From Ailanthus altissimus (taxonomy: Eukaryota; Streptophyta; Magnoliopsida; Sapindales; Simaroubaceae): DNA of 64,000 nucleotides. The stretch is from contig OX327690.1 in the NCBI GenBank assembly GCA_946807835.1, positions 17,022,501 to 17,086,500 on the forward strand, written 5' to 3'. Below the pieces are notes generated by a model. It was not told where the DNA came from and did not search any database. It saw only the letters and a list, made by a program, of their open reading frames with translations. A program made the position numbers and the translations under genes. This document shows positions 24,346-36,621 of the stretch, in pieces; the stretch's first letter is position 1, and every line of letters begins with the position of its first letter.

Positions 24346-26020
24346 ATTTCAATTTTTAATTGTAATCTTATTTTTAATGTTTTTTGTTCTTTCTTGTAGT
24401 ATGTTAAAACAACAAGTCAGCATCACATAAAGCATGAAAAAAAGGAGCGGAAGCAAAGCCAACAAGGTGTAGGCCAAATAAGCTCAAAAGTGAAGTAAAT
24501 TGAGGGCTTTAGGCACTAACTCAAGTAACAACTTCAGCCTTCGATTTGAACATTGTTGTACTAAGCCATCATCTACGAAGAAAATTTCTTTTATTCACTC
24601 TTACTTTTGTCATTGTGGTCAATGTCAATTTTAAGTTTAGGGGAAGAAAATACTATTTAGTATTCATTTATCGTGTTCGATCATGTTGACTCTTTATGGC
24701 TGCTGTTTCTAGCTGTTTTATTTTGCATGCCATTTTTTTTATTTTCATTATTAGTCGCGAGTTGGTTAATAATTAGTAGTCAATGATATGAAATATAAAC
24801 ATGATTTCAATTGCTACTTTATTTTGAAAATAATAAATGTTGTGATTGTTTGCTTATTTAGTCTAAAGACAAGTTCGACTTTATTTTGTGACTGCTTGAT
24901 TTATTGAGCATGTAGTTAAGATTATCTAGTTATTATGCTTACTTAAAGGATGTTTATGTGTAACAAAAATACTTAAGGTTTCAAAAACATTTTAAAACTT
25001 GTTTGAGTATTACTTGAGGTGAAATCCTAAGGTGCACATAATCTAGAAAATGATTTTAAGCCATCTTTGGATCATATGACTTGTTCGAGCCAACAAATGT
25101 TTATTTTTTATCCCTAGTTATCCCCATTGAGGCTAATAACTATTTTTCTTGGTTAGCCACATCAATACCTCAACCTTTAATTTAATTATCTTTTGTAATA
25201 CTCGTCACACCATGAGCATAATACTCATTTTAGAGAGTTGTGTGAGATTTGAGATTTTTAAAAATAAAAGAGTGAATTAAGAAAGGGATATAGGTCTGGT
25301 TATGAATTTTGGTTGTTCTAATATTATATAAGCTTAAGTTTGGGGGTACAGTGAAAAGAAATTTTAAAAAAAATTCAAAGAAAAATGTTAAAAAAATTAA
25401 AATAAAAATATTGTATAGATTGAATTTGCTACACCCCTAACTTAGAAAAAGAAAAAGAAAAATAATAAAATAGCAAGGGAATTGAGTAAATAAGTTTTGG
25501 GAAATTATTTTGGAAAACAAATGGTTCAATTGATTAATCTTTAGAGGAATGTGTGTTTATATGGTGAATTGAGCCGAAATTAATCTATGTTATCTTACCT
25601 TTACCCTACCCATACATTACAAGTTAGATAAAGTCTTATTTGATCCTTAATTATGTGTGCACCTACATTATTAGAGAGTAATAATAAAAAAGCCTATGGA
25701 GTGTTAATTAAATAAAAACTCATGGAGACCAATTCATTAACTTGTATGCATAAATTAATTCGAGTGCATATGATAATGATACTAGCTATACACACATGCA
25801 CTAAGTGGGTCACTAGTACGGTAGAGTAAGGTGGATTGACTTGTTGAACTGTTATGACATTTAGAATTTTTTGGAGATTTATAGTCATGAAAACTTTTTG
25901 AGACGATTTGTTAATCATTTGCTAACCAAGTGTTAGTGCCTTCTTGTAGTTATTTTCGTTTTAGTTTTTAATTGTGTCTCCTTACTTGATGACAAGCAAG
26001 TTATTAAGTTTATGTGAGTT
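24346..26020 (+). other. 3' noncoding region of the Athila-like element
   Basis: No gene. It holds a hairpin CATTG-TGGT-CAATG (24611-24624) followed by TTTTAAGTTTAGGGGAAG, a polypurine-tract-like motif, and a second such tract (TTAAGTTTGGGGGTA) at about 25333. A hairpin of the same form occurs in the second gypsy element at 43886-43905. Confidence 0.6.
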
Positions 26021-27215
26021 TGATAAGGGTGTTTTCTATGTGATGTTTATCCCTCATAATTTGATATTTACTTGTTCTATGATATGGCTATTTATGCACA
26101 ATTTTTTTTTTTATAGGTTCTATTAAATCGAAGCATAAAGAAGAGTAAAAAGTGAAGAAAAAAGGATAAAGAAGTCATTTTACAAGGTCCAAACTGCAGT
26201 CCCAGAAGTCCAAGCTATAGCCTCGAAAATAAGCAATAAAGTGCACAAATTTAGTTAGGGTCGCGACCCTAATTTGGGTAGTGTGCTTTAAGCTGCAACC
26301 CACTCATTTTAGGTCGAGCCTCAAATCGAGTTTAAGTAGCGACGTAGCCCCAAAGAACCCAAGTTGTGGTGTCGCCAGTAGTGGATCAATTTTGAATTTC
26401 ATGCCCTAATTTTAAAAGCTCATTTTAGAGCCTATAAAAAGGAGATGAAAAGTCTCATTTGCTAAGGATGGAGAAAGCACGAAACTAGAGAGAGAAACAA
26501 AGGATTTTTAGTGAGTGAAAGCATTTTGAAGTTTAAATTCTTGAAGACTATTGAAGATTGAATGTGAAGATTGAATGCTCAAGAAGAGATAGAGCTTGAA
26601 TTCTTGAAAACTCTTGAAGATTGAATGCTCAAGGAGATATCTCTAACTAGTTTTTTTTTTCTTTCTTATTTACTTTAATTTAGAGTTTATATTTGTAATT
26701 TGTGTTATTTTAAACATGGTTACTCTTGTAAATTTTTTGATTATTGTGATTTTGTGCTTGACTATAGATGGCTAAATTTCGTTTTAAAACTTGAAACAGC
26801 TCTATCATATGCTATATTTGGATATTTTTAGTTGATTAATAACTATTTCTTGTATTATTTATTTGTGATTTTCTAGATTTAATGTTTCTAGTTAAAAAAA
26901 TTAATTAGATGATCTAAACTTGTAAGTTATATATTTGAAAAAGATTAACTTATTTATTGAACTTAAAAAATATAACATTAACTTTTATTTAGTTGAGAGA
27001 TTAATAGAACTTAAGTAATCAATTTAAGAACTATATAATACATATGTAAATAGACAAGTTAAATAAGAATATTAAATTAAATATTTATGCATAAAATTTT
27101 ATTTGACCCTCTGAAGAAATAATGAGATTAATATTAAATCATTTAATTAATAAATTCATAAAAATAATTATTAATCACTAAAATATAAAAAACATAAAAA
27201 AGATATATTAGACTT
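26021..27215 (+). repeat. 3' LTR of the Athila-like element, 3'-truncated
   Basis: It starts TGATAAGGGTG and matches the 5' LTR over most of its length, including CCTATAAAAAGG. Similarity fades near 27215, so the end is lost. It contains about 250-300 bp (26140-26430) missing from the 5' LTR, with a perfect 14-bp palindrome AGGGTCGCGACCCT at 26257-26270. Confidence 0.75.
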
Positions 27216-27739
27216 TAATAGAACTATATAAACCAGCAGAGTAAAATAAAACTAGATAAAAAATTAAAAACTTTTAGATGATAATGTAACGTTTATTGTT
27301 CCTGTTCAAATAGCATTTAAATGTAAACTAATCCTTCATGTCACAAAAACAACGACATGGCAGAGAAAATGATGGAATATATAAATGACAGCGTGAAAGA
27401 GAGAGCAATGTCTTTTCATTTTAAAAATAACAATTATTATCAAACATATTCAGAAGAAAGATCTAAGTACTGTTGCTATATACATGACATTGTCACAAAT
27501 TCAACAACTTTCCTTTCCTCCTCTGGTGCCCATCACTTACAAAACTAAAAGCTTCCACTTTGGTCTCCAAGGAAAAGGAAACCATCAAGACCCATTTGAA
27601 AAGCTTGAAAAGACTCTTGCTTTCCAATTCAATTTTGGCTCCTATCAGAACACAGTAAAAAGTGATCATGTCATACAAAAAGATGTTAGCTGCTGACTGG
27701 ACAATCTATGGAGATGACCAGTATTCGGCAAACATATAG
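27216..27739. other. 3' flank of the F-box pseudogene
   Basis: The part next to 27740 is probably the former 3' UTR of the minus-strand F-box gene. Small plus-strand frames here (27357-27548, 27484-27696) show no domain and I do not call them. Confidence 0.4.
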
Positions 27740-28332
27740 TCAGTCATAGGCAAAGTCATACTCAAAACCATAATCAGAGAATTCGTAATAATCATCTTCA
27801 TCGGAGGCAAACTCAATATCAGAAATTCCTGATGGGTGGTCTTCTGCAGAAGACCCACCAATATCATAAATGTGTGCATTGAATTCATAGTCATCAGTTG
27901 AATCATCGGGACGTCATAAAACTTTGATCTGTTTGTTACATCTTTTCCCCAGATTTTCCGTCAGATTAATATTGAAACACAGACGGAGGTCAAGGGATTC
28001 AAGATGAGGGCAAGCATCAAGGATGGCTAGCAACCCATCATTTGTCAGGTTATTTCCAAACAGCATGAGATGAAGCAATCCAGGCATATTTTCTGCAATT
28101 GCTACTGCATCCTTGTCACACTCTATTTTTGGACTTCTAAGGTCCTCGATGTTGAGTTTCAATGATTTCAGAAAAGAGCAAAACCTCCCAACAGTTGCCA
28201 AAACTTCTGCTTATAAGTTGCAGTCTGAAAGGTCAAGCTCCTCGAGCAAAGTAAAGTTTGCAACAGCTGCACAAAATCCCTCTTCCAAACTGTCATAACA
28301 ACACAAGTCTAAGGCTTCTGAGATTTCTTGAC
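27740..28332 (-). pseudogene. F-box/LRR pseudogene, LRR exon (exon 2)
   Basis: The exon begins after a CTGCAG acceptor (28333-28338) and joins exon 1 in phase (CG|G). It first reads SRNLRSLRLV, an LRR start. About 30-40 bases in, the frame must shift to stay homologous (about 28295-28310). Leucine-rich repeats follow, with LLEELDLSDCNL, LKSLKLNIEDL and HLESLDLRLCFN-type units. TAA at 28211-28213 interrupts them; TGA at 27914-27916 sits where the family has Arg after IKVL, consistent with CGA to TGA. Beyond it an open acidic, Asp/Glu/Tyr-rich tail runs 57 codons to TGA at 27740-27742. The exon would have been the substrate-binding part of an SCF receptor. Confidence 0.82.
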
Positions 28333-31300
28333 CTGCAGAAAGGATTACAAAAGAATGATCAGCAATGATACAAATAATGACAACCATTTGATGAAATTAA
28401 CTGTCGATATAGTCACTACTAAAATAAGGTGATGTTTCTACATATTCCCAAAGAATATCTGTGAGAACAATTACTGGGAAATAGGCTGCATGCTTGGACA
28501 CTGGTATTTTACAATCCAACATAACCATTCATAAGGCGACTTGCTTTCTAATTTTGATAAAAGCTAATTAGAATAGAAATAAGGGGCTGTACCAAGTTGT
28601 CACAATTCAATCAGATTTACATACAAAACTTATTTGCTACATCAATTGTTAATTGCACCTTGTCATGCATGCACATATGAGGCACCAATCTCAAATAAAA
28701 TAGAGAATAAAAAATTCAAAAAGTTACAGATGTACTTCATATAATCAGTTTACTTGCAAATTAACAAACACAACCAAACATTTTCCAATATTCTTGACCA
28801 AAGAAAAAAATACATCTACAACTGTAATTCATAGAATTATGCCAAGCTATGTCCCATATGATAATTGAAATTATATTTACCATATCCTTTACTTCCCTTA
28901 AGATAAAAGAAAGTCATCACAGCCCACATTCACTCTATCAACACTTAATCAAACAAAATGAGTGAACATCAAAGAAAAAAATACGCAAATAAATGAAGAA
29001 GGGCAATGTATAAACATTGCATCACTAGAATTTGAAACTATACCTATAAAAATTCGTAGGCAATTCTAAATCATTTTTCCATGCAAAGAGCTTGTTGAAT
29101 GCATGAATGCTTATCTAGCTTTTCTCATCTTCTATCCTTTCTTGTTACTTCTTCTGCTGATTTTTCTTTACTTACATAATCATCAGTGTTTGTGTCACTA
29201 CTACTGACAGTGTTCACATTACTATTTATTGTATTATTCATAGCAACTTTTCAAGTTACCACTCACTAGAATCTTTTATTGAGAACTAGTCATATTAATA
29301 TTCATAACAGATAACTACTTTAACACTTTTCAAGTTGCTGTTATCAAACATATAGTTTTTCCTTGGAAAAGAAAAAAAGTTCCACTTGAATATGTCAAAT
29401 CCCATTAAATCCTTTCTTTTTGTTTTTTGATACATGGGGGAGGGGGGAATCAAACCTAGAACCTAAAGGATGCATTGCAGGCCCTTAAACCACTGGACCA
29501 TCTTAAGCAAGTGCCCCATTAAATCCTTTCATTCATCTGAATTCTAAAATCTATAATTTTCAAATATGTCCCACACCACAGACATAAACATATGCAAAGA
29601 ATACTGCATTATCTTCCTTAGAGTCTTAGTCCAGATCTTGTAACTTCTTTCCACACAATTTACTTTAACTTGGAAAAGGGCAATGCTAGCATTCACATAA
29701 TAACAAGTGTCCCTTTGTCAATTTCATCACCCCTTCAATTCTAATTGAAAAAGATAATTCCAATGGTCCCCCTCATGTATGATAAAAACACACTTTCTCC
29801 CAACAAGTTTCACATTGCTACGACTACCCCCTTCATGTTCAGCAAAAGTGATAAATAGCCCTTAAGACTTTCATTAGCTGTTTGTTGGTTCAATGTCAGT
29901 ATAGTAAGAAGATATCTCTAATACTATGACTCTCTTCAACTATATGCCACATACTCATTCAAAATCACAAGTTTAATCTAATAAATTTTAAATAAAAAAA
30001 ATGAAAAGTAATTGATGAGGGCAAGCAAACCTTTAAACATTAAACACACATTTCCAAAAAGAGAGTTTAGATTTAAGGATAAGGAAGCAGGTTCTTGCAT
30101 TTGAGAGGAGATGAATACTATTCTATAAATTAAAAAAAAAAGAAGGATAATCTATTTGAAGAGATTTGGTGGCAGTTATAGTGATATGATTAAAGCCCTC
30201 CATGGTGCCATCAAGATGGCCACACACAACCTATTTATTTTTTCTTTTTATTTATCTTCAAATTTATTAGAATAAATTTATGATGTTGAATTGAAAATGT
30301 GATATGTAGTTGAAGAAAGTGATGGTATGGATTGATTTTTCTAGATGAATTATGGTGAAGATTAATGTTTGAGAGCGAAAAATACATAAAAGATGAAAAA
30401 AATAGAGAAATAAGAAAAATGGATAAAAATTGAAAGTGAAAGTTAACATAAAAAAAACAAAAATATTCTCTACTTTTAAGTGTGATGTCTTTTCACTAAT
30501 AGACGACTAATGAAAGTTAGTCTTAAGGGCTATTTTTGTTAAACATGAATGGAGTATTAGTAGCAATCTAAAACTTGTTAAGAGAAAGTGTGTTTTTATC
30601 ATACATAAGGGAGCCATTATAATTATCTCTTTCAATATAATTGAAAGAGGCGGAAAGGAGACAAAAGGACTCATGTTATAACGTGAAAGAGCAGCTGTAT
30701 CAGTTGCGACTAATGCCAGCACTGCTCCCTGGAAAAAGAAAACAGAAGAAATATCAAGAGGATAACTATCTGCTAAAACTATTATGATCAAAGTTCGCTT
30801 AGCAGCTGGTAAGGTAAAATAAAGGACCATTCTGAAATCGCACATGACATATACTCCTGCTTTTTCAGTCACTTTCTTGGATTGATGTCCAAGATTCACA
30901 AAAAAACCAATGGCTTTTAACTAGTGTTGAAACCCTCCAATATTGAGGACTTTGTTTCAGGCTACATTCTCAAATCATTGTTCTTTAGGATCTGAAATGG
31001 TATTCACTTCTCAAATACCATCTTAAAATTATCAATACAATCTTCACAAAACACAAAATTGCCTAAAAAAGTTTTCAGCAGAAAGCACGCACTATGTCAC
31101 TAAACAATTATGATCAGCCTAACCACTAAACATTGCCACCTATGGAGCAGTCAAGAGAGCCCTTTTGGAAATGGCTCAACGGTTTCTGAAAATGGATATC
31201 GAGCAATGTTCCACAGCAATTAGGTAGCTCCAATTGCAGATTTTTCCTAACACATTCCTTAATAATTTTGGAATCAAAAGTTTTGGCACGTCAATCTCCA

Positions 31301-31543
31301 TTTTAAAATAGGCTGGTGCTATCCAACACATCAATTTTGAAGTATATATGAACATTTTTATTTGATAGTTTTCATCCTTGAAAGTCGCCTAAATCCTATG
31401 AATCCAATTCTAGAATGAAAAAGGAGAATTAAAAAAAAAAAACCCTAAAACCCAACAGTCATCTCCAATTATGAAAAAAGAACAAAAAATTTAATCTAAA
31501 TTCAATCGAGAAAAGAGCAAAAAAGAGAACTTCTTAACACTAC
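28333..31543 (-). other. Intron 1 of the F-box/LRR pseudogene
   Basis: 3,211 bp with a GT donor (31543) and AG acceptor (28333). It holds the SINE at 29417-29514. A 130-codon minus-strand frame at 30507-30899 contains an acceptor-like TTTTTCCAG followed by GAVLALVATDTAALS, which looks coding-like, but I do not recognise it and it may be chance or a fragment of another element. The part near the donor is shared with the paralogous intron at 1380-1894. Confidence 0.6.
29401..29530 (-). mobile_element. tRNA-derived SINE with 16-bp target-site duplication
   Basis: The 98-bp body (29417-29514) is flanked by identical 16-bp copies of CCCATTAAATCCTTTC (29401-29416 and 29515-29530). Read on the minus strand it has a box-A-like TGGTCCAGTGGTTTA, a box-B-like GGTTCTAGGTTTGATTCC, and ends in an A-rich tail (AAAAAACAAAAA). 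These are the RNA polymerase III promoter boxes of a tRNA-type SINE. It is short, so possibly only the tRNA head and tail. Long flanking repeats of this size indicate LINE-type target-primed integration. Confidence 0.87.
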
Positions 31544-31895
31544 CGGGCAGCGATATAGTGGAGAAGGTCATCGGTACCGAAGTACTCGATGTTGATAGAG
31601 AGCAATTCGCCACCGCTACGGTCGGCGGCGTGACAACACAACTTCTTCAAGTCATCCTGCATGTCCCGATCTCCCAAATTGCGCATGTCAATGTTCCGCC
31701 ACATGGAGACGTCTTGGCAGATCCTGAACCATGACTTGCACACGAGTTGCGCGCTCGTCAGAATGTCGATGGTACCGGTCTTCGAGAATATCGCGGCCGT
31801 CACGTCCACCGGAAGGTCCACTCAGCTGGGGGATTGTTCCTCCGCCGTGCTGGTGATCGTGGTCGTGGCAGTGGTCGTGCCCTTGCTTAGTATTT
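31544..31895 (-). pseudogene. F-box/LRR pseudogene, F-box exon (exon 1)
   Basis: Paralogue of 1895-2247. From 31821 downward it reads VDLPVDVTAAIFSKTGTIDI, then VCKSW and MWRNIDMRN, ending NIEYFGTDDLLHYIAAR at a CG|GTAGTG donor. The codon equivalent to the Trp just before the F-box is TGA (31822-31824). The ATG used by the paralogue is followed here by an early stop (ATG AAA TAC TAA), so no clean in-frame start precedes the F-box. With the frameshift and stops of exon 2 this makes a firm pseudogene. The structure is otherwise fully preserved, which argues for fairly recent loss. Confidence 0.85.
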
Positions 31896-32390
31896 CATCT
31901 AATCTGAATCGACGTTTAAAAATAAAAAGTTGGCCACAGCGAAGCAAGTTTATTCATAGGGATGGGGATACGGACCCTTATCTCGCTGAGTTTGTTGGCC
32001 TGCTTTCGTTTATTTTAATAATTTTACTAATTTTGTTGTATAATAATATGTTAGCGCTTATTTATTATATTAATTATATGTGTTCCACCTTTGTTAATGA
32101 GTTTAACAACTTAACAATAAAGCAAATCAGGTATACGAAATAGGTAAATTCAGCCACCCATAGAAACAAGTACTGTATTGAGACAAGAATGGATTAAAAT
32201 TACAATTTTATTCAAATTATAATTTAAGAAGTTTAATTATTTTTAAAAGAGGAATCTTCACAAATATAGTGTATATCTTTTAGATTCCTTTTCTAATTTA
32301 ACTGCATTATATATCATAAATAATAAATAACCCTATTTTTAATTCTAAAAGTATAGATTTACATTACGGGGGCAGTATCAGAAGAAAATA
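31896..32390. promoter_or_regulatory. Former promoter side of the F-box pseudogene
   Basis: The first tens of bases resemble the flank of the paralogous exon at 2248-2300. The rest is AT-rich, with no gene or element seen up to where viral coding similarity begins. A minus-strand TATA box cannot be assigned with confidence. Confidence 0.3.
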
Positions 32391-33012
32391 TATATTCAAT
32401 TACATTTTACTATCAAATGATCTACCGAGTCCAAAATCATGCCCTGGACTTCAGAACACTCCATATCAGTCAAGATACCATCATGCTCTCTGTAGAATCC
32501 AACAAGGTGCCAACATGCACTTACGTGCCAAGACAACTCTCCAATGAAGAATTGGTCAAACTCCTTCTAGATACATGAATAACCAAGTATGAACAAGATT
32601 ACAAACAATCCCAACTACCCAAACCACTACAAACCATAAAACACAGTTTCTTACAAAAACGGGATGGACAAATTGAAGTTTGTTTTGAAAAATCGAGTCC
32701 TTTAGCTCCACCCTTTCTAACTCAGTTCACATTTAACCCAGTCAACTACCCATAAGAAACAGTCCCCATTGTCTCTTTTTTAGGACAAGGGAGACCCATT
32801 TATCAATTTAAGACAGAGGATGACCACTGCCACTAAAACCCCTTTTGTAACTGTCAGTCATGTCAAGATGACAGATTGGACGATGAGAATTTTGTCAAAA
32901 GACAAAGATAGAAAAAGAAAAAGCAACACTCTCAGTGTACCCTCGAGAAAAGATATTAAATGGCGATCCAGACGTCAAGCTCCTAGGACAACCGTCTGGA
33001 ATATTTGATTAT
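32391..33012 (+). pseudogene. Endogenous virus: probable movement-protein C-terminal region
   Basis: The first recognisable viral coding (about 32400-32760) has a valine/threonine-rich beta-like segment ending in a PPF..QFTFNPV-type block, which I read as the end of a 30K-type movement protein. The N-terminal half is missing, so the viral insert is truncated at its left end. Downstream, stops at several positions break the frame and a lysine-rich basic stretch follows (about 32890-32930). The assignment rests on position ahead of the coat region and is moderate. Confidence 0.5.
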
Positions 33013-34860
33013 TATATCACCTACTCTATCCCACATCACAACCCTCTTCCAAACTATAAACCACACAAAATGAATACACAACCACCACCGACATGCAAAT
33101 CAAAACCCCAATCCCCAAATCTCTCAAACCTTATTCCACAAATTTGTATGTTCTCGCATGCAGATTTTTCTCTATTAACCCCACAACACAACCCTGTGGA
33201 AAATACTGTCTAGCAATGGAAAGTAAAACAACCAAACACTAGACGGACAAATAGCAATTTTGAACAGACAAGTCTTACAGATGCATTTCTTAACTGGCAG
33301 TCACAGAATGCTGTAGCCCAAAATAATGCTCTTAAAAGAATTGAAGAATCTTAGACAAGGATAGAAGCCAAAATTGACAATGGCTTCACAACCCATCAGA
33401 TGTTGATAGACAAACTCAAACTTAAGATTAAAGTACTGCACGAACATGTGTAAATCTGGTTCAACACGGTCTCTTCTTCTTAGAGCAACCAACTACGAAG
33501 CCTCGAACAAGACATCTTTCAGTCGTGGCGATCGGTAAATATCTTGCCCAAAGCATCATAACCCCTACCATGTACCAAGCCTCCTTCCATCTTTGGTGTC
33601 AGTTCTACACTAATCCCAAAAAAGAAGAACAAAAAGAAAAAACATGCTTCCGACCCATCCACTACATTCATAGCTTTAACCCCGGACACAATCACAGAAC
33701 CTATCTTTAAAACCTTACCAACCTTACCTCCAGAATTCTACCGAAACCCGAACTCTATGACATCCATTTTTCATTCAACTACTATAAATCAACTATTCAC
33801 CCTCACCAAGACGCCAACACCACAAACACCCTCAAAACTTGAATCCATCTCTGGGTCAACGTCATGGTCAACGACCTCCTCGATTCCACCTCAATACATG
33901 AACACTACACCTCCAGACCCACAGACATAAAGACTACAAACAGAAGTTCATGAACCAGATTCCTCCATGGATGAGGCAAAAACTCCCATGCGAAGACGAG
34001 CTCAATCATCGTGACCAGACAACACAGAAAAAATACTGGCTAACTCTCGATGACGTCAGCCCTCATAAATGGGTTGATCGCATTTTCGAGTTCCAAGCAT
34101 GGTGCTTAGCTTAGCAACAAAAAGCTGGGGTTACCATCCATGAAGTTATACAAAAGGTCATTGCCCGATTTCAAGGAATACTAAAATACTGTACCTCCAT
34201 TTGGGAGAATATAGACAGCGCATGCTACAACAAAATGATTCAATCGAACAATTCATTGGTATTTTATTTAATGAATTTGTCGGAGAAGAAGGCTAGATAA
34301 CAAAGAAAGCTCGCAAAGAATTCTTTAAGATGAAGCGTTGTTCATATAAACGAAAAGATCTTGAATTACATTTCAATAAAGCTACAGCCAGATACTACAT
34401 TCTGGGAATTGATGACCCTAATCTGAAATAAGCCTATCTTAATTCAGTCCCGGAACCATTGGGACAAGAGGCTTTAAGACTCTTTAATTCAAAAAATAAA
34501 AATCTGCAGAATTCCTCTATATGAGCAATCCAACAGACAATCTTATCAGCCCTAGACAAGTTATTTGCACGCCATAAATTCTTCAAAGATTTTGATCTTA
34601 TAGGCAAAAGGATTCAAAAGGCTTGTGAACGACGTGATTTGCAAATCAAATGTCCAGAAAAAGAATGCTCTTGCAGAACCCAGAAAAAGCACCATCACCA
34701 GAAGTTCAAAATCCGACAACCATTCTCCTGGCCATCCAGGTCCAATAAGAGTTTTTTGAAGAAAGTCAACTTTTTCGAAGAAAAGGAACAGATGTTTTAT
34801 TTGTGGGCAAAAAAGACATTTTTTAAAACAGTGTCTTAAGAAAGACAAAAAAAAAAAGAT
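33013..34860 (+). pseudogene. Endogenous virus: coat-protein region with zinc knuckle
   Basis: A Pro/Thr/Ser-rich linker with a short coiled-coil-like segment (about 33340-33530) is followed by the coat domain (about 34000-34550), marked by a WVDRIF-type start and a YYILGIDD-like block. A basic tract then precedes a CX2CX4HX4C knuckle at 34793-34834, the nucleic-acid-binding motif of caulimovirid coat proteins. Multiple in-frame stops and shifts are present, for example near 34113 and 34430. Antisense frames over this stretch (34561-34953 minus) are shadows. Confidence 0.7.
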
Positions 34861-35595
34861 GCTGTAGGCCATCAGCGCCATCGCAAAAGATGAACCCATC
34901 AACTCAAACCTTGAATCACTTTTGTCTGAACAAAGCTGTAAGGACAGTGACATAATCCTTGTTTACTCAGAATCCGAATCAGAATCCACTTCAAGCTCTG
35001 TCTCAGAGTCACTAAAAATCCAAACAGAACCATCACAGTCACCCATACCATTTAGGCTACTACACACAATATCTGTCCCGATGTTCGAACTCCAGCTATA
35101 CCCATCCAAATATAATAAGCCAATCAAAAGTAATTGGACTACTTGACACTGGCGCTGCAGCGTCAATCCTCAACCCAATCATCCTCCCCGAGTCCTACTG
35201 GAAACCCTACCATCAAACCTTTCGAGCAGTCAATGATGAATTATTTACTGTATCCATGATCAGTAAGATAATTTATCTACAGTTCTTTTCAAACCTCAAA
35301 ATCCGCCATAAACTACTAGGCTCGGACCTCTCAGGAAAAGACCTGATCATAAGCTTTGATTTGATCCAAAAGCTCTTAGAAAAGAAAGTTTTTACCAAGC
35401 TCAATAGATTAAAATTTAAAGCCTATTTTCTACTATGGTCAACTATTCCAAACTATTTTTCTATCACCCCCTCTCAATGCTGTCTTTGAACAAAACAAAA
35501 CCCACTCCGCGTCAAAGAGTCATTCTGAATTCCTCCTCAAATGTCCCCACCCGTTGTGGAAAAACTAAGAATATTTTGTCCGACTGCCTTTTCAC
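34861..35595 (+). pseudogene. Endogenous virus: aspartic protease region
   Basis: A Ser/Glu-rich linker (34920-35060) leads to a retropepsin active site LDTGA (Asp at 35145-35147), followed by the expected hydrophobic strand. In the family this protease cleaves the viral polyprotein. The frame is broken after the domain (about 35489-35595). Confidence 0.75.
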
Positions 35596-36374
35596 ATGAA
35601 TAAAAATATCAACCTAACTAAAGCTAGCCACCCTAGCATGCCACCGGACCATGTTGAAATAGCCAATGCAGAACTCACACAACTGTTACAAGAGGGACTT
35701 ATTGAACCAACTTCCTCACAATGGGCCTGCCAAGTATTCTACGTTAATAAACGCAGTGAGCCAATTAGGAAAAAATTAAGATTGGTCATTAATTATCAAC
35801 CTCTAAACTCTTTTCTGCAATATGATAAGTTTTCTTTACCCAATAAGCAGGCGCTATTTTTAAGGATTACACAGGCAAAGGTATTTTTGAAATTTGACTT
35901 AAAGATAGGATTCTGGCAATTAGGAGTCCACGTTGATGACCGACACAAAACAGGATTCTGTACACTTCACCACCACTACCAGTGGACTGTCCTACCTTTC
36001 AAACTAAAGACTGCTCCATCTCTTTTCCAGAAAACAATGATGAAAATCTTTGAACCAATTCAAGACCAGGCCCTCATCTACATAGATGATATTCTGCACT
36101 TCTCGAAAATGTTGATGAACATTATGATCTCGTTTTGAGATTTGACAACATTTTACAAGAAAAAGGCATCATGATCTCACCCACCAAGTGCCATGCGGGT
36201 CTTGAAGAAATGAATTTATTGGGAATGCGAATAAAGAATGGACAATACGAACTTCAACCCCACATTGCGGAACAGCTAACCAGATTTCCTGACGACAACT
36301 TGACAAAAACCCAAATCCAACAATTTCTCGACATTGTAAATTACATGTCGGATTTCATACAGCACCTCTCATAG
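35596..36374 (+). pseudogene. Endogenous virus: reverse transcriptase
   Basis: The longest open viral stretch. RT motifs appear in order: the LRLVINY block (about 35780), FLKFDLKIGFWQL-type motif (about 35886), the FCTLHHHYQW region, LPFKLKTAPSLFQ and the YIDD catalytic box at 36079-36090. The frame shifts at about 36110-36135 and continues to 36374 with the thumb/connection. Two differences from the family norm are visible: Lys for Gly in the LPF-K-LKTAP block and Lys-Ile for Lys-Ser in the FDLK-I-GFW block. Similarity is to caulimovirids rather than to LTR elements nearby. RT copies pregenomic RNA into DNA. Confidence 0.85.
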
Positions 36375-36621
36375 ATCACGAAGCCCTTATTTCACATGCT
36401 AAAAAGAATCTTTCACAGTGGCAACAGCAACAGATGTCAGCTGTAAAACTACTTAAGAGAAAGCAACAAGTCTGCCGCCCTTACAGATCCCATTACATGG
36501 AAAGCAAATACTACAGACAGATGCAAATGACTACCACTGGGGGGCCATCCTCCTGGAAGAAACCAATGAAAAAAGGATAAATATACGAGTACAAAAGCGA
36601 AGCCTTTTCAGACTCAGAACT
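36375..36621 (+). pseudogene. Endogenous virus: RNase H, 5' part
   Basis: After the RT connection, degraded by stops and shifts, a TDANDYHWGAIL-type RNase H start is visible at about 36517-36553. The domain is cut at 36621, the end of the GAACT target site, by the 10-kb retrotransposon. Its remainder is at 46662-46976. Confidence 0.8.

Larger units (their letters stand above)
18404..27215 (+). mobile_element. Athila-like Ty3/gypsy element, deleted and interrupted
   Basis: Order: 5' LTR (18404-19460), degenerate tRNA-Asp-type primer site (about 19469-19485, GCTGTTGCCGAGA), gag (about 19620-20500), protease (to 21537 and again from 23728), a probable integrase tail (about 24090-24345), long 3' noncoding region, and a 3' LTR (26021 to about 27215). 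RT, RNase H and the integrase core are absent, so the element is non-autonomous. A copia LTR (21538-23727) is inserted in the protease. The LTRs are well diverged, so this is an old insertion. Confidence 0.8.

Noticed and set aside
30507..30899. 130-codon minus-strand frame in the F-box intron
   Set aside because: Only a short GAVLALVATDTAALS stretch looks coding-like; no domain recognised and composition is low-complexity at the end. Mentioned in the intron entry only.
34561..34953. 130-codon minus-strand frame
   Set aside because: Antisense shadow of the viral coat region, whose sense strand has the zinc knuckle.
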